Numbered from the stretch's first letter, positions 35,713 through 46,083 are shown. The stretch is DNA of 64,000 bases from Luteibacter sp. UNC138MFCol5.1 (GCF_900110505.1 NZ_FODZ01000001.1:196488-260487), one strand, 5' to 3'. Numbers and translations: made by a program. Notes: generated by a model from the sequence alone, not told the origin.

Positions 35713-37377
35713 TCAGTCCTGGATCGGAATGTCCTTGGTTTCGCGAACGAAGAACAGGCCGACGATGAAGGTCATCAGCGCGACGATGACCGGGTACCAG
35801 AGGCCGTAGTAGATGTCGCCCTTCCATGCCACGAGCATGAAGCCGATCGTCGGGACGAAGCCGCCGAACCAGCCGTTGCCGATGTGGTAAGGGAGGCTCA
35901 TCGACGTGTAGCGAATGCGCGTCGGGAACATCTCCACGAGCCAGGCGGCGATCGGGCCGTAGACCATCGTCACGTAGAGCACGAGGATCGCGAGCAGCAC
36001 GACGAGCATCGGGTAGTTGGACTGCGCCGGATCGGCTTTCTCGGGATAGCCCGCCGCCTTCACCTGCGCAGCGACCTTCGCCGTGAAGTCCTTGTTCGCC
36101 GCGGTGAATGCCGCCTTGTCCAGCTTGCCGCCTTCGAACGACTCGATCACCTCGTCGCCCACCTTCACCGTCGCCAGCGCGCCGGCGGGAGCCGCGGCGT
36201 TGGTGTACGGGATGCCCTTCTTCGCCAGCACGCTCTTGGCGACGTCGCACGAGCTGGTGAAGGTCTTCTTGCCGACCGGATCGAACTGGAAGGAACACGC
36301 ATCCGGATCGGCCGTGACGACGACCGGTGCTGACGCCGCGGCGGCTTCGACCGCCGGATTGCCGAAGTGGGTGAGGCCCTTGAAGATCGGGAACATCGTC
36401 AGCGCGGCGATCAGGCAGCCCGAGAGCACCACCGTCTTGCGGCCGATGCGGTCGGACAGCCAGCCGAAGAACACGAAGAACGGCGTACCGATGAGCAGCG
36501 CGGCGGCGATCAGCAGGTTGGCGGTAGTGCCGTCGATCTTCAGGCTCTGCGTCAGGAAGTACAGCGAGTAGAACTGACCCGTGTACCAGACGACCGCCTG
36601 ACCCGCGGTGGCGCCCAGCAGCGCCAGGATCACGAGCTTGAGGTTCTTCCACTGGCCGAACGCCTCGGTCAGCGGCGCCTTCGACTGCTTGCCTTCGGCC
36701 TTCATCTGCTTGAAGACCGGCGACTCCTGCAGCTGCATGCGGATGTAGACCGACACGCCGACGAGCACGGCGGAGATGAGGAACGGAATGCGCCAGCCCC
36801 ACGCTTCGAAGCTCTCGGTGCCGAGGCCCAGGCGCGTGCCGAGGATGACGAGCAACGACAGGAACAGGCCGAAGGTGGCGGTGATCTGGATGAAGCTGGT
36901 GTAGAGACCGCGCTTGCCCTGCGGCGCATGCTCCGCGACGTAGGTCGCGGCGCCACCGTATTCACCGCCCAGCGCCAGACCCTGCAACAGTCGCAACAGG
37001 ATCAACAGTACTGGCGCCGCCACGCCCATCGTCGAATAACCGGGTAGCACGCCGACGAGGAACGTCGAGGTACCCATGATCACGATGGTGACGAGGAACG
37101 TGTACTTGCGGCCGATCAGATCGCCGACGCGCCCGAACACGATCGCGCCGAACGGTCGCACGGCGAAGCCGGCGGCGAACGCGAGGAGCGCGAAGATGAA
37201 CTGGCTGGTCTCGTTGAGGCCGGTGAAGAACTGCTTGCCGATGATCGCGGCGAGCGAGCCGTACAGATAGAAGTCGTACCACTCGAACACCGTGCCCAGG
37301 CTGGACGCGAAGATCACGCGCTTGTGGCTGGTGCCGATATTACCGTCGGCGCGGAGGCCGTCTACGGTCGTTGCCAT
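35713..37377 (-). CDS. MHS-type major facilitator transporter with periplasmic insert
   Basis: This is a 554-residue 12-segment symporter of the metabolite:H+ branch (FGRVGDLIGRKYTFLVTI loop, RLLQGLALGGEYGGAATYVA). It takes up a carboxylate or related solute. Between the later transmembrane segments is an unusual hydrophilic insert of about 115 residues with two cysteines (DACSFQ and SSCDVAK). It lies 13 bases after a porin-like gene and is divergent from acs, so uptake of acetate or a related acid is a reasonable guess. The ATG at 37377 follows GGAGAG; the frame is open above it. Confidence 0.88.
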   Translation of the reverse strand: MATTVDGLRADGNIGTSHKRVIFASSLGTVFEWYDFYLYGSLAAIIGKQFFTGLNETSQFIFALLAFAAGFAVRPFGAIVFGRVGDLIGRKYTFLVTIVIMGTSTFLVGVLPGYSTMGVAAPVLLILLRLLQGLALGGEYGGAATYVAEHAPQGKRGLYTSFIQITATFGLFLSLLVILGTRLGLGTESFEAWGWRIPFLISAVLVGVSVYIRMQLQESPVFKQMKAEGKQSKAPLTEAFGQWKNLKLVILALLGATAGQAVVWYTGQFYSLYFLTQSLKIDGTTANLLIAAALLIGTPFFVFFGWLSDRIGRKTVVLSGCLIAALTMFPIFKGLTHFGNPAVEAAAASAPVVVTADPDACSFQFDPVGKKTFTSSCDVAKSVLAKKGIPYTNAAAPAGALATVKVGDEVIESFEGGKLDKAAFTAANKDFTAKVAAQVKAAGYPEKADPAQSNYPMLVVLLAILVLYVTMVYGPIAAWLVEMFPTRIRYTSMSLPYHIGNGWFGGFVPTIGFMLVAWKGDIYYGLWYPVIVALMTFIVGLFFVRETKDIPIQD

Positions 37378-37390
37378 GAAAGCTCTCCGA

Positions 37391-38866
37391 TCAGAAACGA
37401 TAGTTGCCGTTGAGCGTGAACTCGTTGGCAGACGTCTTCTCCCTGCCCAGACCGTTGGTCGTGGAGGAGTTGAGGTTCGAGTGGATCCATTCCACGCTGA
37501 AGTCGTAGGCACCGGCGGTGTACTGCAGGCTCAGCGCCTGCTGACGGTTCTTCAGCAGGCCCGCCGTGTTCGGCGCACGCCAGCGAAGGACGTCGCGATC
37601 GTCGGGATTGCTCGCGGCGAAGGTGCCGTAGGCGCTCCAGTTCGGCGTGAACTTGTAGCCCACCTGCAGGTAGCCACCCTTGTCCTTGATGTCGCCGAAC
37701 TGCGAGAGGTCGCCGAACAGCTGGCCGATGGCGTTGCCCGTGTAGACCGCGCTCTTGAAGATGAAGTTGCCCGGCATCCACATGCCGCCGACTTCGTACG
37801 CCGTGCTCTTGATGTTGCTCTTGATCGGCGTGATGGTCGCGCCGTCCACACCGTGCAGGTCCACCTTGCTGTAGTGCGCGACGGCGAACGCCTGCCAGGT
37901 CTTGCCCTTGGCCGTGAGGCGCGCTTCCACCTGTGGCTTGAATCCGGCGTTGCCGGCCGTGAGGTAGTTGGTCGTCAGGCCCGGCCCGTTCCAGCTGCCC
38001 TCGAACGCGCCGAGGTCGAAGCGCCACTTCACGGGGCCGTCGGAACCGTGGTTGAGATCCTGCATCCAGATCACGCCGGGATAGCGCCAGCCGATGACGC
38101 CGGTGCCGTAGCCGAGCGGAAACGCGATGTGCGAGAGCGATTGCGGCAGGTATTCGAGCGGGAAGATGAGGTCCCACATCTGGCCGACGCGGAACGTCGT
38201 GCCGGTCGCGGCGTTGGTCAGGTCCATGTACGCCTGGCGGAGGCGGGGCGTGGGCTGCTGCTGGCTGTACGGCCCCGTGCCGTTGAAGCCGCCGAAGAAG
38301 TCCATCTCGATGCGGCCGCTTCCGGCCCAGGCCTCGGTGAACTTCGCGCCGGTGAAGTCGAGCCAGAAGCGCGTGTTGCGCACGTCGACGCCGCTGAGCG
38401 AATCGTTGACGCGTCCGCCCTGGCCGGGAATCGGGTATTCCGCATTGGCGCCGTTGCCGTACGTGTAACCCTTGCTCTGGGTGAAGGCGTTCGCGTTGAT
38501 GAAACCGTGCAGCGCGACGGACACGCCCGGCGCCGAGGTGAAGGTCGGCTTCGCCGGCACGGCGGCCACGGTCTTCTCGACCCGGGCGACCTTCTCGTCG
38601 GTCTGCTGCACCTGCGTCTGCGCGGCCTGCGCGGTCTCGGTGGCCTGCGTGGTGGCGGCCTTCTGCTCCTGGATCATCGCCTTCAGCTCGGCGAGCTGCT
38701 GCTCGAGCTGGTTGACCCGGGATTCGAGCTCGGCCTCGCGGCTCGAGGATTTCTTCGACTTCGATTGCGCGTGGGCAAGGTCCGGCAACGCCGCCATCGG
38801 CAGCATCAGGGCACAGGCGACACTCAGGGCGATGGCCTTGCGGCCACCGGAACGGATCGTCTTCAT
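37391..38866 (-). CDS. outer-membrane channel protein with coiled-coil N-terminus
   Basis: This 491-residue protein has a signal peptide ending LAHAQS, a coiled-coil stretch (EAELESRVNQLEQQLAELKA, about 45-75) and a beta-barrel part rich in aromatics, ending LNGNYRF with a terminal Phe that fits BamA recognition. Such proteins are often annotated as porins. It is co-transcribed with the MHS transporter, so it probably supplies the outer-membrane passage for the same solute. GGGGAG precedes the tandem ATG at 38866-38869. Ligand unknown. Confidence 0.85.
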   Translation of the reverse strand: MKTIRSGGRKAIALSVACALMLPMAALPDLAHAQSKSKKSSSREAELESRVNQLEQQLAELKAMIQEQKAATTQATETAQAAQTQVQQTDEKVARVEKTVAAVPAKPTFTSAPGVSVALHGFINANAFTQSKGYTYGNGANAEYPIPGQGGRVNDSLSGVDVRNTRFWLDFTGAKFTEAWAGSGRIEMDFFGGFNGTGPYSQQQPTPRLRQAYMDLTNAATGTTFRVGQMWDLIFPLEYLPQSLSHIAFPLGYGTGVIGWRYPGVIWMQDLNHGSDGPVKWRFDLGAFEGSWNGPGLTTNYLTAGNAGFKPQVEARLTAKGKTWQAFAVAHYSKVDLHGVDGATITPIKSNIKSTAYEVGGMWMPGNFIFKSAVYTGNAIGQLFGDLSQFGDIKDKGGYLQVGYKFTPNWSAYGTFAASNPDDRDVLRWRAPNTAGLLKNRQQALSLQYTAGAYDFSVEWIHSNLNSSTTNGLGREKTSANEFTLNGNYRF

Positions 38867-38928
38867 CATGGTCTCCCCAACCATTGGCAAGCCGAGCATG
38901 TGACAGGGGCGTTGGGGCTGCCATTCGC

Positions 38929-38965
38929 CAAAGGTCTAACCTCGACCAAAGTCGTACCACCGGCA
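38929..38965. promoter_or_regulatory. candidate control site of the acs/porin promoter pair
   Basis: The sequence around CGACCAAAGTCG (38943-38954) is a four-base inverted repeat in the 190-base gap between the divergent porin and acs genes. Because a CrbR-like regulator is encoded next to acs, this is where its site is expected. The match to a known motif was not checked. Confidence 0.3.
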
Positions 38966-39056
38966 CAGCCTTATGTTGCGTCGCGACGCTAAACTCCAGC
39001 CGTAGCCAGACGCATTCTTTCGGCCACGCCGAAACACACGCACCGCAGGAGCCAGC

Positions 39057-40997
39057 ATGTCCGATCTACACCCGGTCGATCCCGCCTTCGCCGCCAGGGC
39101 GCGCATTGGCAAGGACGACTACCAGAAGATGTACGCCCGCTCGATCAAGGACCCGGAGGGGTTCTGGAAGGAGATGAGCGAACGGGTGGACTGGATCGAG
39201 CCGCCGACGCGCATCAAGGACGTCTCGTTCGACCCGGAAAACCTGCACATCCGCTGGTACGAGGACGGCAAGCTCAACGTGGCCGCCAACTGCCTCGACC
39301 GTCACCTGGAGAAGCGGGGCGACAAGACCGCGATCATCTTCGAGGGCGACGATCCGGGCGAATCGCGCACGCTGACCTACCGCCAGCTGCACACCGAGGT
39401 CTGCAAGTTCGCCAACACGCTGAAGAACCTCGGCGTGACGAAGGGCGACCGCGTGGTGATCTACCTGCCCATGATCCCCGAGGCCGCCGTCGCGATGCTC
39501 GCCTGCGCGCGCATCGGCGCCATCCATTCCGTCGTGTTCGGCGGGTTCTCGCCGGATTCGCTCGCGAGCCGCATCGGCGACTCGAAAGCCAAGCTCATCG
39601 TCACCGCCGACGAGGGCTGCCGTGGCGGCAAGAAGATCCCGCTCAAGGCCAATGTCGACGAGTCGCTCTCGCGCCCCGGCACGAACAGCGTGGAGACGGT
39701 GATCGTCGTGCGCCGCACCGGCGGCGCCATCCACTTCCAGTCGCCGCGCGACCGCTGGTACCACACGCTGATGGAGGGGCAGTCGGAGGTGTGCGCCGCC
39801 GAGCCGATGAACGCGGAGGATCCGCTGTTCACGCTCTACACCTCGGGCTCCACCGGCCAGCCGAAGGGCGTGCTGCATACCAGCGGCGGTTACCTCGTCT
39901 ATACAGGCCTGACGCACGAACTGACCTTCGACCTGCGCGAGGACGACATCTACTGGTGCACGGCCGATGTGGGCTGGATCACCGGCCACAGCTACGTCGT
40001 GTACGGCCCGCTGGCGAACGGCGCGACGGTCGTCATGTTCGACGGCGTGCCGAACTATCCGGATTTCAGCCGCTTCTGGCAGGTGGTCGACAAGCACAAG
40101 GTCACGCTGTTCTACACGGCGCCCACGGCCATCCGCGCGCTGATGCGCGAGGGCGACGCGCCGGTGAAGAAGACCTCGCGCCAGTCCCTCCGTGTGCTGG
40201 GCACGGTCGGCGAGCCCATCAATCCGGAGGCCTGGAACTGGTACTACCGGGTCGTGGGCGAGGAGCGCTGCCCGATCGTCGACACGTGGTGGCAGACGGA
40301 AACCGGCGGCTTCCTCATCACGCCGTTGCCCGGCGCCACGGACCTCAAGCCCGGTTCCGCGACGCTGCCGTTCTTCGGCATCGTGCCCGCGATCGTGGAC
40401 GCCAACGGCAAGGCGCAGGAAGGCGCGGCGAGCGGCAACCTCGTCATCACCGATTCGTGGCCGGGCCAGATGCGCACGGTCTACGGCGATCACCAGCGTT
40501 TCATCGACACGTACTTCAAGACCTACCCGGGCAATTACTTCACGGGTGACGGCGCGCGCCGCGACGAGGATGGCTACTACTGGATCACCGGCCGCGTCGA
40601 CGACGTCATCAACGTGTCGGGCCACCGCATCGGCACGGCCGAGGTGGAGAGCGCGCTGGTCGCGCATCCGAAGGTCGCCGAGGCGGCGGTGGTCGGCTGC
40701 GCGCACGACATCAAGGGCCAGGGTATCTACGCGTTCGTGACGCTGAACGCGGGGGAGACCGGCAGCGACGAGCTGCGCAAGGAACTCGTCGCCGGCGTGC
40801 GCAAGGAGATCGGCCCGATCGCGGCGCCGGATCACCTGCAATGGGCGCCGGGCCTGCCGAAGACGCGTTCGGGAAAGATCATGCGCCGCATCCTGCGCAA
40901 GATCGCGGAGAACCAGCCGGACCAGCTCGGCGACGTGTCGACGCTGGCGGATCCGGGTGTGGTGAAGAACCTCGTGGAAGAGCGGTTGATCAAATAA
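39057..40997 (+). CDS. acs: acetyl-CoA synthetase
   Basis: This 646-residue enzyme makes acetyl-CoA from acetate, ATP and CoA. The ATP loop [11 protein letters not shown], the signature [30 protein letters not shown] and the C-terminal catalytic Lys607 in [11 protein letters not shown] are all present; that lysine is the acetylation switch in the family. The length matches E. coli Acs (652). Three bases after the stop a response-regulator gene begins, and the porin-transporter pair is divergent. Regulation by CrbS/CrbR is inferred from synteny with Vibrio and Pseudomonas. Confidence 0.97.
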   Translation: MSDLHPVDPAFAARARIGKDDYQKMYARSIKDPEGFWKEMSERVDWIEPPTRIKDVSFDPENLHIRWYEDGKLNVAANCLDRHLEKRGDKTAIIFEGDDPGESRTLTYRQLHTEVCKFANTLKNLGVTKGDRVVIYLPMIPEAAVAMLACARIGAIHSVVFGGFSPDSLASRIGDSKAKLIVTADEGCRGGKKIPLKANVDESLSRPGTNSVETVIVVRRTGGAIHFQSPRDRWYHTLMEGQSEVCAAEPMNAEDPLFTLYTSGSTGQPKGVLHTSGGYLVYTGLTHELTFDLREDDIYWCTADVGWITGHSYVVYGPLANGATVVMFDGVPNYPDFSRFWQVVDKHKVTLFYTAPTAIRALMREGDAPVKKTSRQSLRVLGTVGEPINPEAWNWYYRVVGEERCPIVDTWWQTETGGFLITPLPGATDLKPGSATLPFFGIVPAIVDANGKAQEGAASGNLVITDSWPGQMRTVYGDHQRFIDTYFKTYPGNYFTGDGARRDEDGYYWITGRVDDVINVSGHRIGTAEVESALVAHPKVAEAAVVGCAHDIKGQGIYAFVTLNAGETGSDELRKELVAGVRKEIGPIAAPDHLQWAPGLPKTRSGKIMRRILRKIAENQPDQLGDVSTLADPGVVKNLVEERLIK

Positions 40998-41000
40998 GCC

Positions 41001-41669
41001 ATGTCCGACGTCCTGATCGCCGATGACCATCCGCTGTTCCGCGACGCGCTCCAGCGCGCGGTGCTCGCGGCGGTGCCGGGTGCCACCGTGCATACGGCGG
41101 ACAGCGTGCCCGCGCTGTTCGCCCTGATCGAATCGCTGCCCGACGCCGATCTGCTGCTCATGGACCTGCATATGCCGGGCGCGCGGGGCTACTCGGCGCT
41201 CGCGCACATTCGCGGCCAGTATCCCGGGTTGCCGACCATTGTCGTCTCGGGTCACGAGGAAGGGCACGTCGCGCGGCGTGCCCTCGCGCACGGCGCATCG
41301 GCGTACATCCCGAAGTCCGCCGCGGTGGAGCAGATCGTCGAGGCCGTGCGCACGGTGCTCGATGGCGACGTGTGGCTGCCGCACCAGCTGGTCGGCGGAA
41401 GCGTGGAGCTGAAAGAGGACGAGGCGCAGGTCGCGGCGCGCGTCGCGTCGCTCACGCCGCAACAGTTCCGCGTGCTGAACATGATCGCCGAAGGCCTGCT
41501 CAACAAGCAGATCGCCTACGACCTCGGCGTGTCCGAGGCCACGGTGAAAGCGCACATGACCGCCATCATGCGCAAGCTGGGCGTGTCGAATCGCACGCAG
41601 GTGGCGCTTGCGGCGAGCCATCTCGATGTGGAGAAGGAGACGTTTCCCGGGGTGTCGCAGGAAGGTTGA
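41001..41669 (+). CDS. crbR: CrbR-like response regulator
   Basis: This 222-residue protein has a receiver domain (ADDH, phosphorylated Asp55 in LLMDLHMPG, Lys in YIPKSA) and a LuxR/NarL helix-turn-helix (LTPQQFRVLNMIAEGL, NKQIAYDLGVSEATVKAHM). In Vibrio and Pseudomonas the CrbR/ErdR type activates acs when acetate is used. It lies three bases after acs and converges on the CrbS-like kinase, so I assign the name on context and architecture. Confidence 0.88.
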   Translation: MSDVLIADDHPLFRDALQRAVLAAVPGATVHTADSVPALFALIESLPDADLLLMDLHMPGARGYSALAHIRGQYPGLPTIVVSGHEEGHVARRALAHGASAYIPKSAAVEQIVEAVRTVLDGDVWLPHQLVGGSVELKEDEAQVAARVASLTPQQFRVLNMIAEGLLNKQIAYDLGVSEATVKAHMTAIMRKLGVSNRTQVALAASHLDVEKETFPGVSQEG

Positions 41670-41682
41670 GGGTGGGTGCCGC

Positions 41683-44600
41683 TCAGGCGGCATGCGTGCC
41701 GCTGCGCTTGGCGAGCGCCACCAATAGCGCGCGCAGGGCCGCGGGACGCACGGGTTTGTGCAGCAGCGGATAACCCAACGCGCGCGCGCGCTGCTTCAGC
41801 TCCGTGCTGCCGTCGGCCGTGACCATCGCCGCTGGCGGCATCGCGGGAACCTTGTCCGCCAGGTACTGCAGTGCCTCGAGACCGTCGATGCTGTCGCCCA
41901 GGTGATAGTCGGCCAAGATCATGTCCACGTGCGTCGAAGAGAGGATCACCAGTGCCGCCTCGACGTCGATCGCCACGCGGCAGTCGACGCCCCAGCGTCC
42001 GAGCAGCGCGCGCATGCCCTCGAGGATCGTCTCGTCGTTGTCGAGGCAGAGCACGGTCAGCGGCAGCTGCTCGCCGCCCGGGCGGACGACCGCGGGTGCA
42101 CGCTTGCGCGACACGGCCTCGGCACGTGGCACCGTGATGCTGAAACCGCTTCCACGGCCGACCCGCGAACGCAGCGCGAGCGGATGGCCGAGGATGCCGG
42201 CGAGGCGGTCGCAGATCGACAGCCCCAGGCCGAGACCCTTCTCACCCCACGGCGACGGACGCTCCAGCCGCTGGAACTCGCCGAAGATGCGAGCCTGCTG
42301 CTCGTCTGCGATGCCGGGGCCGCTGTCCCACACTTCGATACGCACCTGCGCGCCGTGACGACGCACGCCGAGCACCACGCCACCGGAACGCGTATAGCGC
42401 AATGCGTTGGAGAGGAAGTTCGCGACGATGCGCCGGAGCAGCTGCGCATCCGATCGCACGGACAGCGACGACGGCACGACGTGCAGCGTAAGACCGCGTT
42501 GCTCGGCGACGACGGCGAACTGCTGACGCAGCGAATCGAACAGATCGGCGAGCGCGAACGGTGCGATTTCCGGACGGTAGCTGCCGGCATCGAGGCGGGA
42601 AACGTCGAGCAGGGCGTCGAGCAGGTCTTCCGCCGCGCGGAACGAGGCGTCGATGCGCTCGGCAAGCTGCGCCGCTTCGCTGTCCAGTCCGGGATGCTGT
42701 CGTAGCGCCGACGTGAACAGGCGTGCCGCGTTGAGTGGTTGCAGGAGATCGTGGCTCGCGGCCGCGAGGAAACGCGTCTTCGAGGCGTTCGCCGCCTCGG
42801 CTTCACGACGCGCCGTCGCGGTGGCGTCGAGCGCTTCCGACAGTTCGGCGGTGCGGTCCTCGACGCGCTGTTCGAGCGTTTCGTTCGCGTCGATCAGCGC
42901 TTGCTCGACCGACTTGTACGCGGTGACGTCGGTGAACGTGGTGACGAAGCCGCCACCCGGAAGCGCGCGGCCGCGCATCTCGATCACGGTGCCGTCGGGA
43001 CGCACGCGCTGGAACACGTGCGGGGAGCCGGCGCGCATGTAGCGGATACGCTTGGCGACATGGTCGTCGACTTCGCCCGGACCGCATTCGCCATGCTCGG
43101 CGTTCCAGCGGATGAGATCGGCCACCGGCAGCCCGACGTACACCATGCCTTCGGGGTAATCGAAGAGTTCGAGGTAACGCCGGTTCCACGCGACGAGGCG
43201 CATGTCGCCGTCCACGACGCTGATGCCCTGCGAGACGTTTTCGAGCGTCGTCGACAGCAGCTCGCGGTTGAAGCGAAGCTCCTGCGAGGCTTCGTCCATC
43301 AGCGCCATCGCCTCGGCGATGTCGAGCCCCGTGCCCGATAGCGCGCCCATGAGGATGCGTCGCGCGCTCGCCGCGCCCACGGCACTGGCGAGCAGGCGTT
43401 CGGTGAACTGGATCAGCGGGCGGTCCGCGGCGTCCGTGGGGGAGAGCGTCACGCCGTGGCGCTGTCCGTATTCGTTGAACGCGCGCATCGTCACGCGATC
43501 GCCGACGATGCGACCTGCGATCGTGCCCAGATCACGGACCGTGACGCGCCCGCGCCAGTCGCCGGCGCCGGTGGCGCTGCGCATGAACGGGTCGACGAAC
43601 AGCGCGGCATGCAGGCGCTCCGCGACGCTCGGGCGGAAACGCAGGGAGAGGAACACGAGGCAACCGACGTTGGCCAGCAGCGACCAGAAGGTGCCGTGCG
43701 TCACGGGCTCCCAGCCGGTGAGGTGGAACAACTCCGTGGGTTTCAGCCAACCCAGCCCGAACGGGCCTTCGTCGATCCACCGCGTATGCAGCCATCCGGC
43801 GCGCGTCATCGCGGGAAGCAGGAGCGTGTAGCCCCAGACGAGGAAGCCGGCGAGCAGGCCCACGTACACGCCGACGCGACTCGCGCCTCGCCAGTAGAGC
43901 GCGGACACGATGGCGGGCGCGAACTGCGCGACGGCCGCGAAGGAGAGCAGGCCGGTGGCGGCGAGGTTCTCGGCGTCGGCGATGATCCGGTAGTAGATGT
44001 ACGCGAGGCCGGCGAGCACGACGATGGCGATGCGACGCACGAGCAGCACGATGTTCGACAGGTCGCCGCGACGCTCCAGGTCGAGACCTTTCAGGCGAAG
44101 CAACATCGGCATCACGAGGTCGTTGCTGATCATCGTCGCCAGCGCCACGGCCGCCACGATCACCATGCCGGTGGCCGCCGAGAAGCCCCCGACGAAGGCG
44201 AGCAGGGCGATGCCGTTGTCGCCGAGCGCGACAGGAAGATTGAGCACCCACGCGTCGACGTGCCCGCGCGCGACGGCGGGAATGCCCATCCCCGCGCTCA
44301 CGATGGGCAGGACCGCGAGCGAGATCAGCACCATGTAGACGGGGAAGAACCAGCGCGCGCGACGAAGATCGCGCGGATCCTCGCATTCGACGACGCCGAT
44401 CTGGAACTGACGCGGCAGGCAGAACATCGCGCAGAACGCCAGCAACGTCTGCGCGACGAAGCCGGGCGGCATGCTGCCTTTCTCCACCTGCAGCATCGGC
44501 GCGCGGATCGTCTCCGCGATGCCCGGACCGTGCAGGTAGGCGTACACGCCAATGGCGACGAAGGCGAGCAGCTTCACCAGCGATTCGACGGCGACGGCGA

Positions 44601-45165
44601 GCATCATGCCGTGGTGGTGTTCGGTGGCATCGATCGTGCGCGTGCCGAAGAGGATGGCGAAGACGGCGAGCAGGCCGGCGCACCACAGCGCGGTATCGCC
44701 GAACCACCAGGCCGTGTTGCCCGCGCCCAGCACGTTGAACGACATCGCGACGGCTTTGAACTGCAACGCGATGTACGGAATGATCGCGATCACGGCGATC
44801 AGCGCGACGAGCGCGGCGAGTCCGTGCGACTTGCCGAAACGCGCGGCGATGAAGTCGGCGATCGACGTGATGTTGCGTTCGCGCGCGACGAGTACCAGTC
44901 GCTCGATGAGGCCGAAGCCGAGCACGAAAAGCAGCAGTGGGCCGAGGTAGATCGGCAGGTACGACAGGCCGGACACCGCCGCGGTGCCGACGGCGCCGTA
45001 GAAGGTCCACGAGGAACAGTAGACGGCGAGCGCGAGGCTGTAGACCACGGGCCGGAGCCTGGGCTGGCGAGGGTAGAGCGGGCGGCGGTCGCCGAAGTAC
45101 GCGATCGCGAACAGCATGCCCACGTAGAGCAGCGACACCAGCAGCAAGAGCCAGCCTGCGATCAC
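41683..45165 (-). CDS. crbS: CrbS-like hybrid sensor kinase with SSS transporter domain
   Basis: The product of about 1160 residues has an N-terminal sodium/solute-symporter-like domain (about 1-500, twelve or so membrane spans), a PAS domain near 650-760, a coiled coil, HisKA (ASHDLLQPLNAARLF), an ATPase domain (DSGPGIADE, GLGLGLSICD) and a C-terminal receiver with DMILADYHLGD. This is the CbrA/CrbS architecture. I chose the GTG at 45165, which has GGGGGG upstream and puts the first membrane span at the start; the open frame runs 36 codons higher. It is the presumed partner of CrbR at 41001. Confidence 0.92.
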   Translation of the reverse strand: MIAGWLLLLVSLLYVGMLFAIAYFGDRRPLYPRQPRLRPVVYSLALAVYCSSWTFYGAVGTAAVSGLSYLPIYLGPLLLFVLGFGLIERLVLVARERNITSIADFIAARFGKSHGLAALVALIAVIAIIPYIALQFKAVAMSFNVLGAGNTAWWFGDTALWCAGLLAVFAILFGTRTIDATEHHHGMMLAVAVESLVKLLAFVAIGVYAYLHGPGIAETIRAPMLQVEKGSMPPGFVAQTLLAFCAMFCLPRQFQIGVVECEDPRDLRRARWFFPVYMVLISLAVLPIVSAGMGIPAVARGHVDAWVLNLPVALGDNGIALLAFVGGFSAATGMVIVAAVALATMISNDLVMPMLLRLKGLDLERRGDLSNIVLLVRRIAIVVLAGLAYIYYRIIADAENLAATGLLSFAAVAQFAPAIVSALYWRGASRVGVYVGLLAGFLVWGYTLLLPAMTRAGWLHTRWIDEGPFGLGWLKPTELFHLTGWEPVTHGTFWSLLANVGCLVFLSLRFRPSVAERLHAALFVDPFMRSATGAGDWRGRVTVRDLGTIAGRIVGDRVTMRAFNEYGQRHGVTLSPTDAADRPLIQFTERLLASAVGAASARRILMGALSGTGLDIAEAMALMDEASQELRFNRELLSTTLENVSQGISVVDGDMRLVAWNRRYLELFDYPEGMVYVGLPVADLIRWNAEHGECGPGEVDDHVAKRIRYMRAGSPHVFQRVRPDGTVIEMRGRALPGGGFVTTFTDVTAYKSVEQALIDANETLEQRVEDRTAELSEALDATATARREAEAANASKTRFLAAASHDLLQPLNAARLFTSALRQHPGLDSEAAQLAERIDASFRAAEDLLDALLDVSRLDAGSYRPEIAPFALADLFDSLRQQFAVVAEQRGLTLHVVPSSLSVRSDAQLLRRIVANFLSNALRYTRSGGVVLGVRRHGAQVRIEVWDSGPGIADEQQARIFGEFQRLERPSPWGEKGLGLGLSICDRLAGILGHPLALRSRVGRGSGFSITVPRAEAVSRKRAPAVVRPGGEQLPLTVLCLDNDETILEGMRALLGRWGVDCRVAIDVEAALVILSSTHVDMILADYHLGDSIDGLEALQYLADKVPAMPPAAMVTADGSTELKQRARALGYPLLHKPVRPAALRALLVALAKRSGTHAA

Positions 45166-45320
45166 GAATCGGTTCCCCCCTCGGCCTCGCGTCCATTCTA
45201 CTGACCTACGGACACCCGGCCTACCGAAGGGTGGGAGCCGATCGCATCGGCGATGGTGAGCCCGGTTTTCCACGGAGAAGACGATTGCGCGGCCCCCGGT
45301 TTGGCCTCAGCATCGAGCGG

Positions 45321-45950
45321 ATGGCACATCCGCTCCCGACGATTCCGCCCCTCACCGAGAACGACATCCACGTCTGGCGCACCACCTGGTCCGGCGGCGC
45401 GGGCGAGGCGGCGTTCGCACGGCTTCTGGCCGTGTACGCCGGTGACGGCGCGCCTGCCATCGAGCGCGGGGAGCACGGCAAGCCGCGTTTTCCGGCTCCG
45501 TTCGACACGCTCGGTTTCAACTGGTCCCACAGCGGCGACGTCGCGCTGCTGGCCGTCGGGCGAGGGCCCGCCGGTTGCGAGGTGGGCGTCGACGTCGAGA
45601 CGGTCCGGCCGCGACCCCGCGCCGTGGAACTCGCACGGCGATTCTTCGCCGGCACTGAGGCGGCCGAGCTCGAGGCGTTGCCGGATTCCGCCCGCCTCGC
45701 GAGGTTCCTCACCTTGTGGACGGCCAAGGAGGCTGTGTTGAAGGCGCACGGCGGCGGGCTTTCCTACGGTCTGCATCGCGTTTCGTTCAGCGTGGAGGGG
45801 TCGGAGGTCGCACCGGCCGCGTTCGACGGCGACGTCGCGCCGGCATCCGCGTGGCAGGTCCAGCCACTCCACCTCGGTGACGACCTGGTGTCCGCCGTCG
45901 CATGGCGTGGTGAGCCGCGTCGCGTCCGCGTCTTCACATTTCCGGTTTGA
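45321..45950 (+). CDS. Sfp-type 4'-phosphopantetheinyl transferase
   Basis: This 209-residue enzyme transfers phosphopantetheine from CoA to a carrier-protein serine. The family motifs are FNWSHSGDVALLAVG, GVDVETV and WTAKEAVLKAHGGGL, giving the metal ligands Asp and Glu. Its length fits the compact Sfp/HetI group. It has no synthase cluster beside it, so it may serve fatty-acid, polyketide or siderophore synthesis elsewhere. The ATG at 45321 fits the homologous N-terminus; the frame is open much further up. It diverges from crbS. Confidence 0.9.
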   Translation: MAHPLPTIPPLTENDIHVWRTTWSGGAGEAAFARLLAVYAGDGAPAIERGEHGKPRFPAPFDTLGFNWSHSGDVALLAVGRGPAGCEVGVDVETVRPRPRAVELARRFFAGTEAAELEALPDSARLARFLTLWTAKEAVLKAHGGGLSYGLHRVSFSVEGSEVAPAAFDGDVAPASAWQVQPLHLGDDLVSAVAWRGEPRRVRVFTFPV

Positions 45951-46051
45951 ACCTTTTCGCCGCGCGACGGGTCGAAGTTGGCGTGTGTGGAGTGAGCCGT
46001 GGAGTGCTGCGCCACAGGGACGTGGCGCGTTATGCTGGGACGACAGTCATT

Positions 46052-46083
46052 ACGCACGTCGCGATGGTGGCGTGCGTTTTTTT
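46052..46083 (+). terminator. intrinsic terminator in the pdxJ leader
   Basis: ACGCACG and CGTGCGT form a perfect 7-base stem around a 12-base loop, followed by TTTTTTT. It ends 11 bases before the pdxJ start, and a possible -10 box TATGCT lies at 46031. It might attenuate pdxJ, or simply end a short leader RNA. Confidence 0.6.

Noticed and set aside
39066-41693. 875-codon minus-strand frame opposite acs
   Set aside because: acs is unmistakable on the plus strand; this is a GC-driven shadow.
43456-45204. 582-codon plus-strand frame opposite crbS
   Set aside because: Its sequence is rich in His, Arg and Glu without domains, and the minus strand encodes a complete hybrid kinase.
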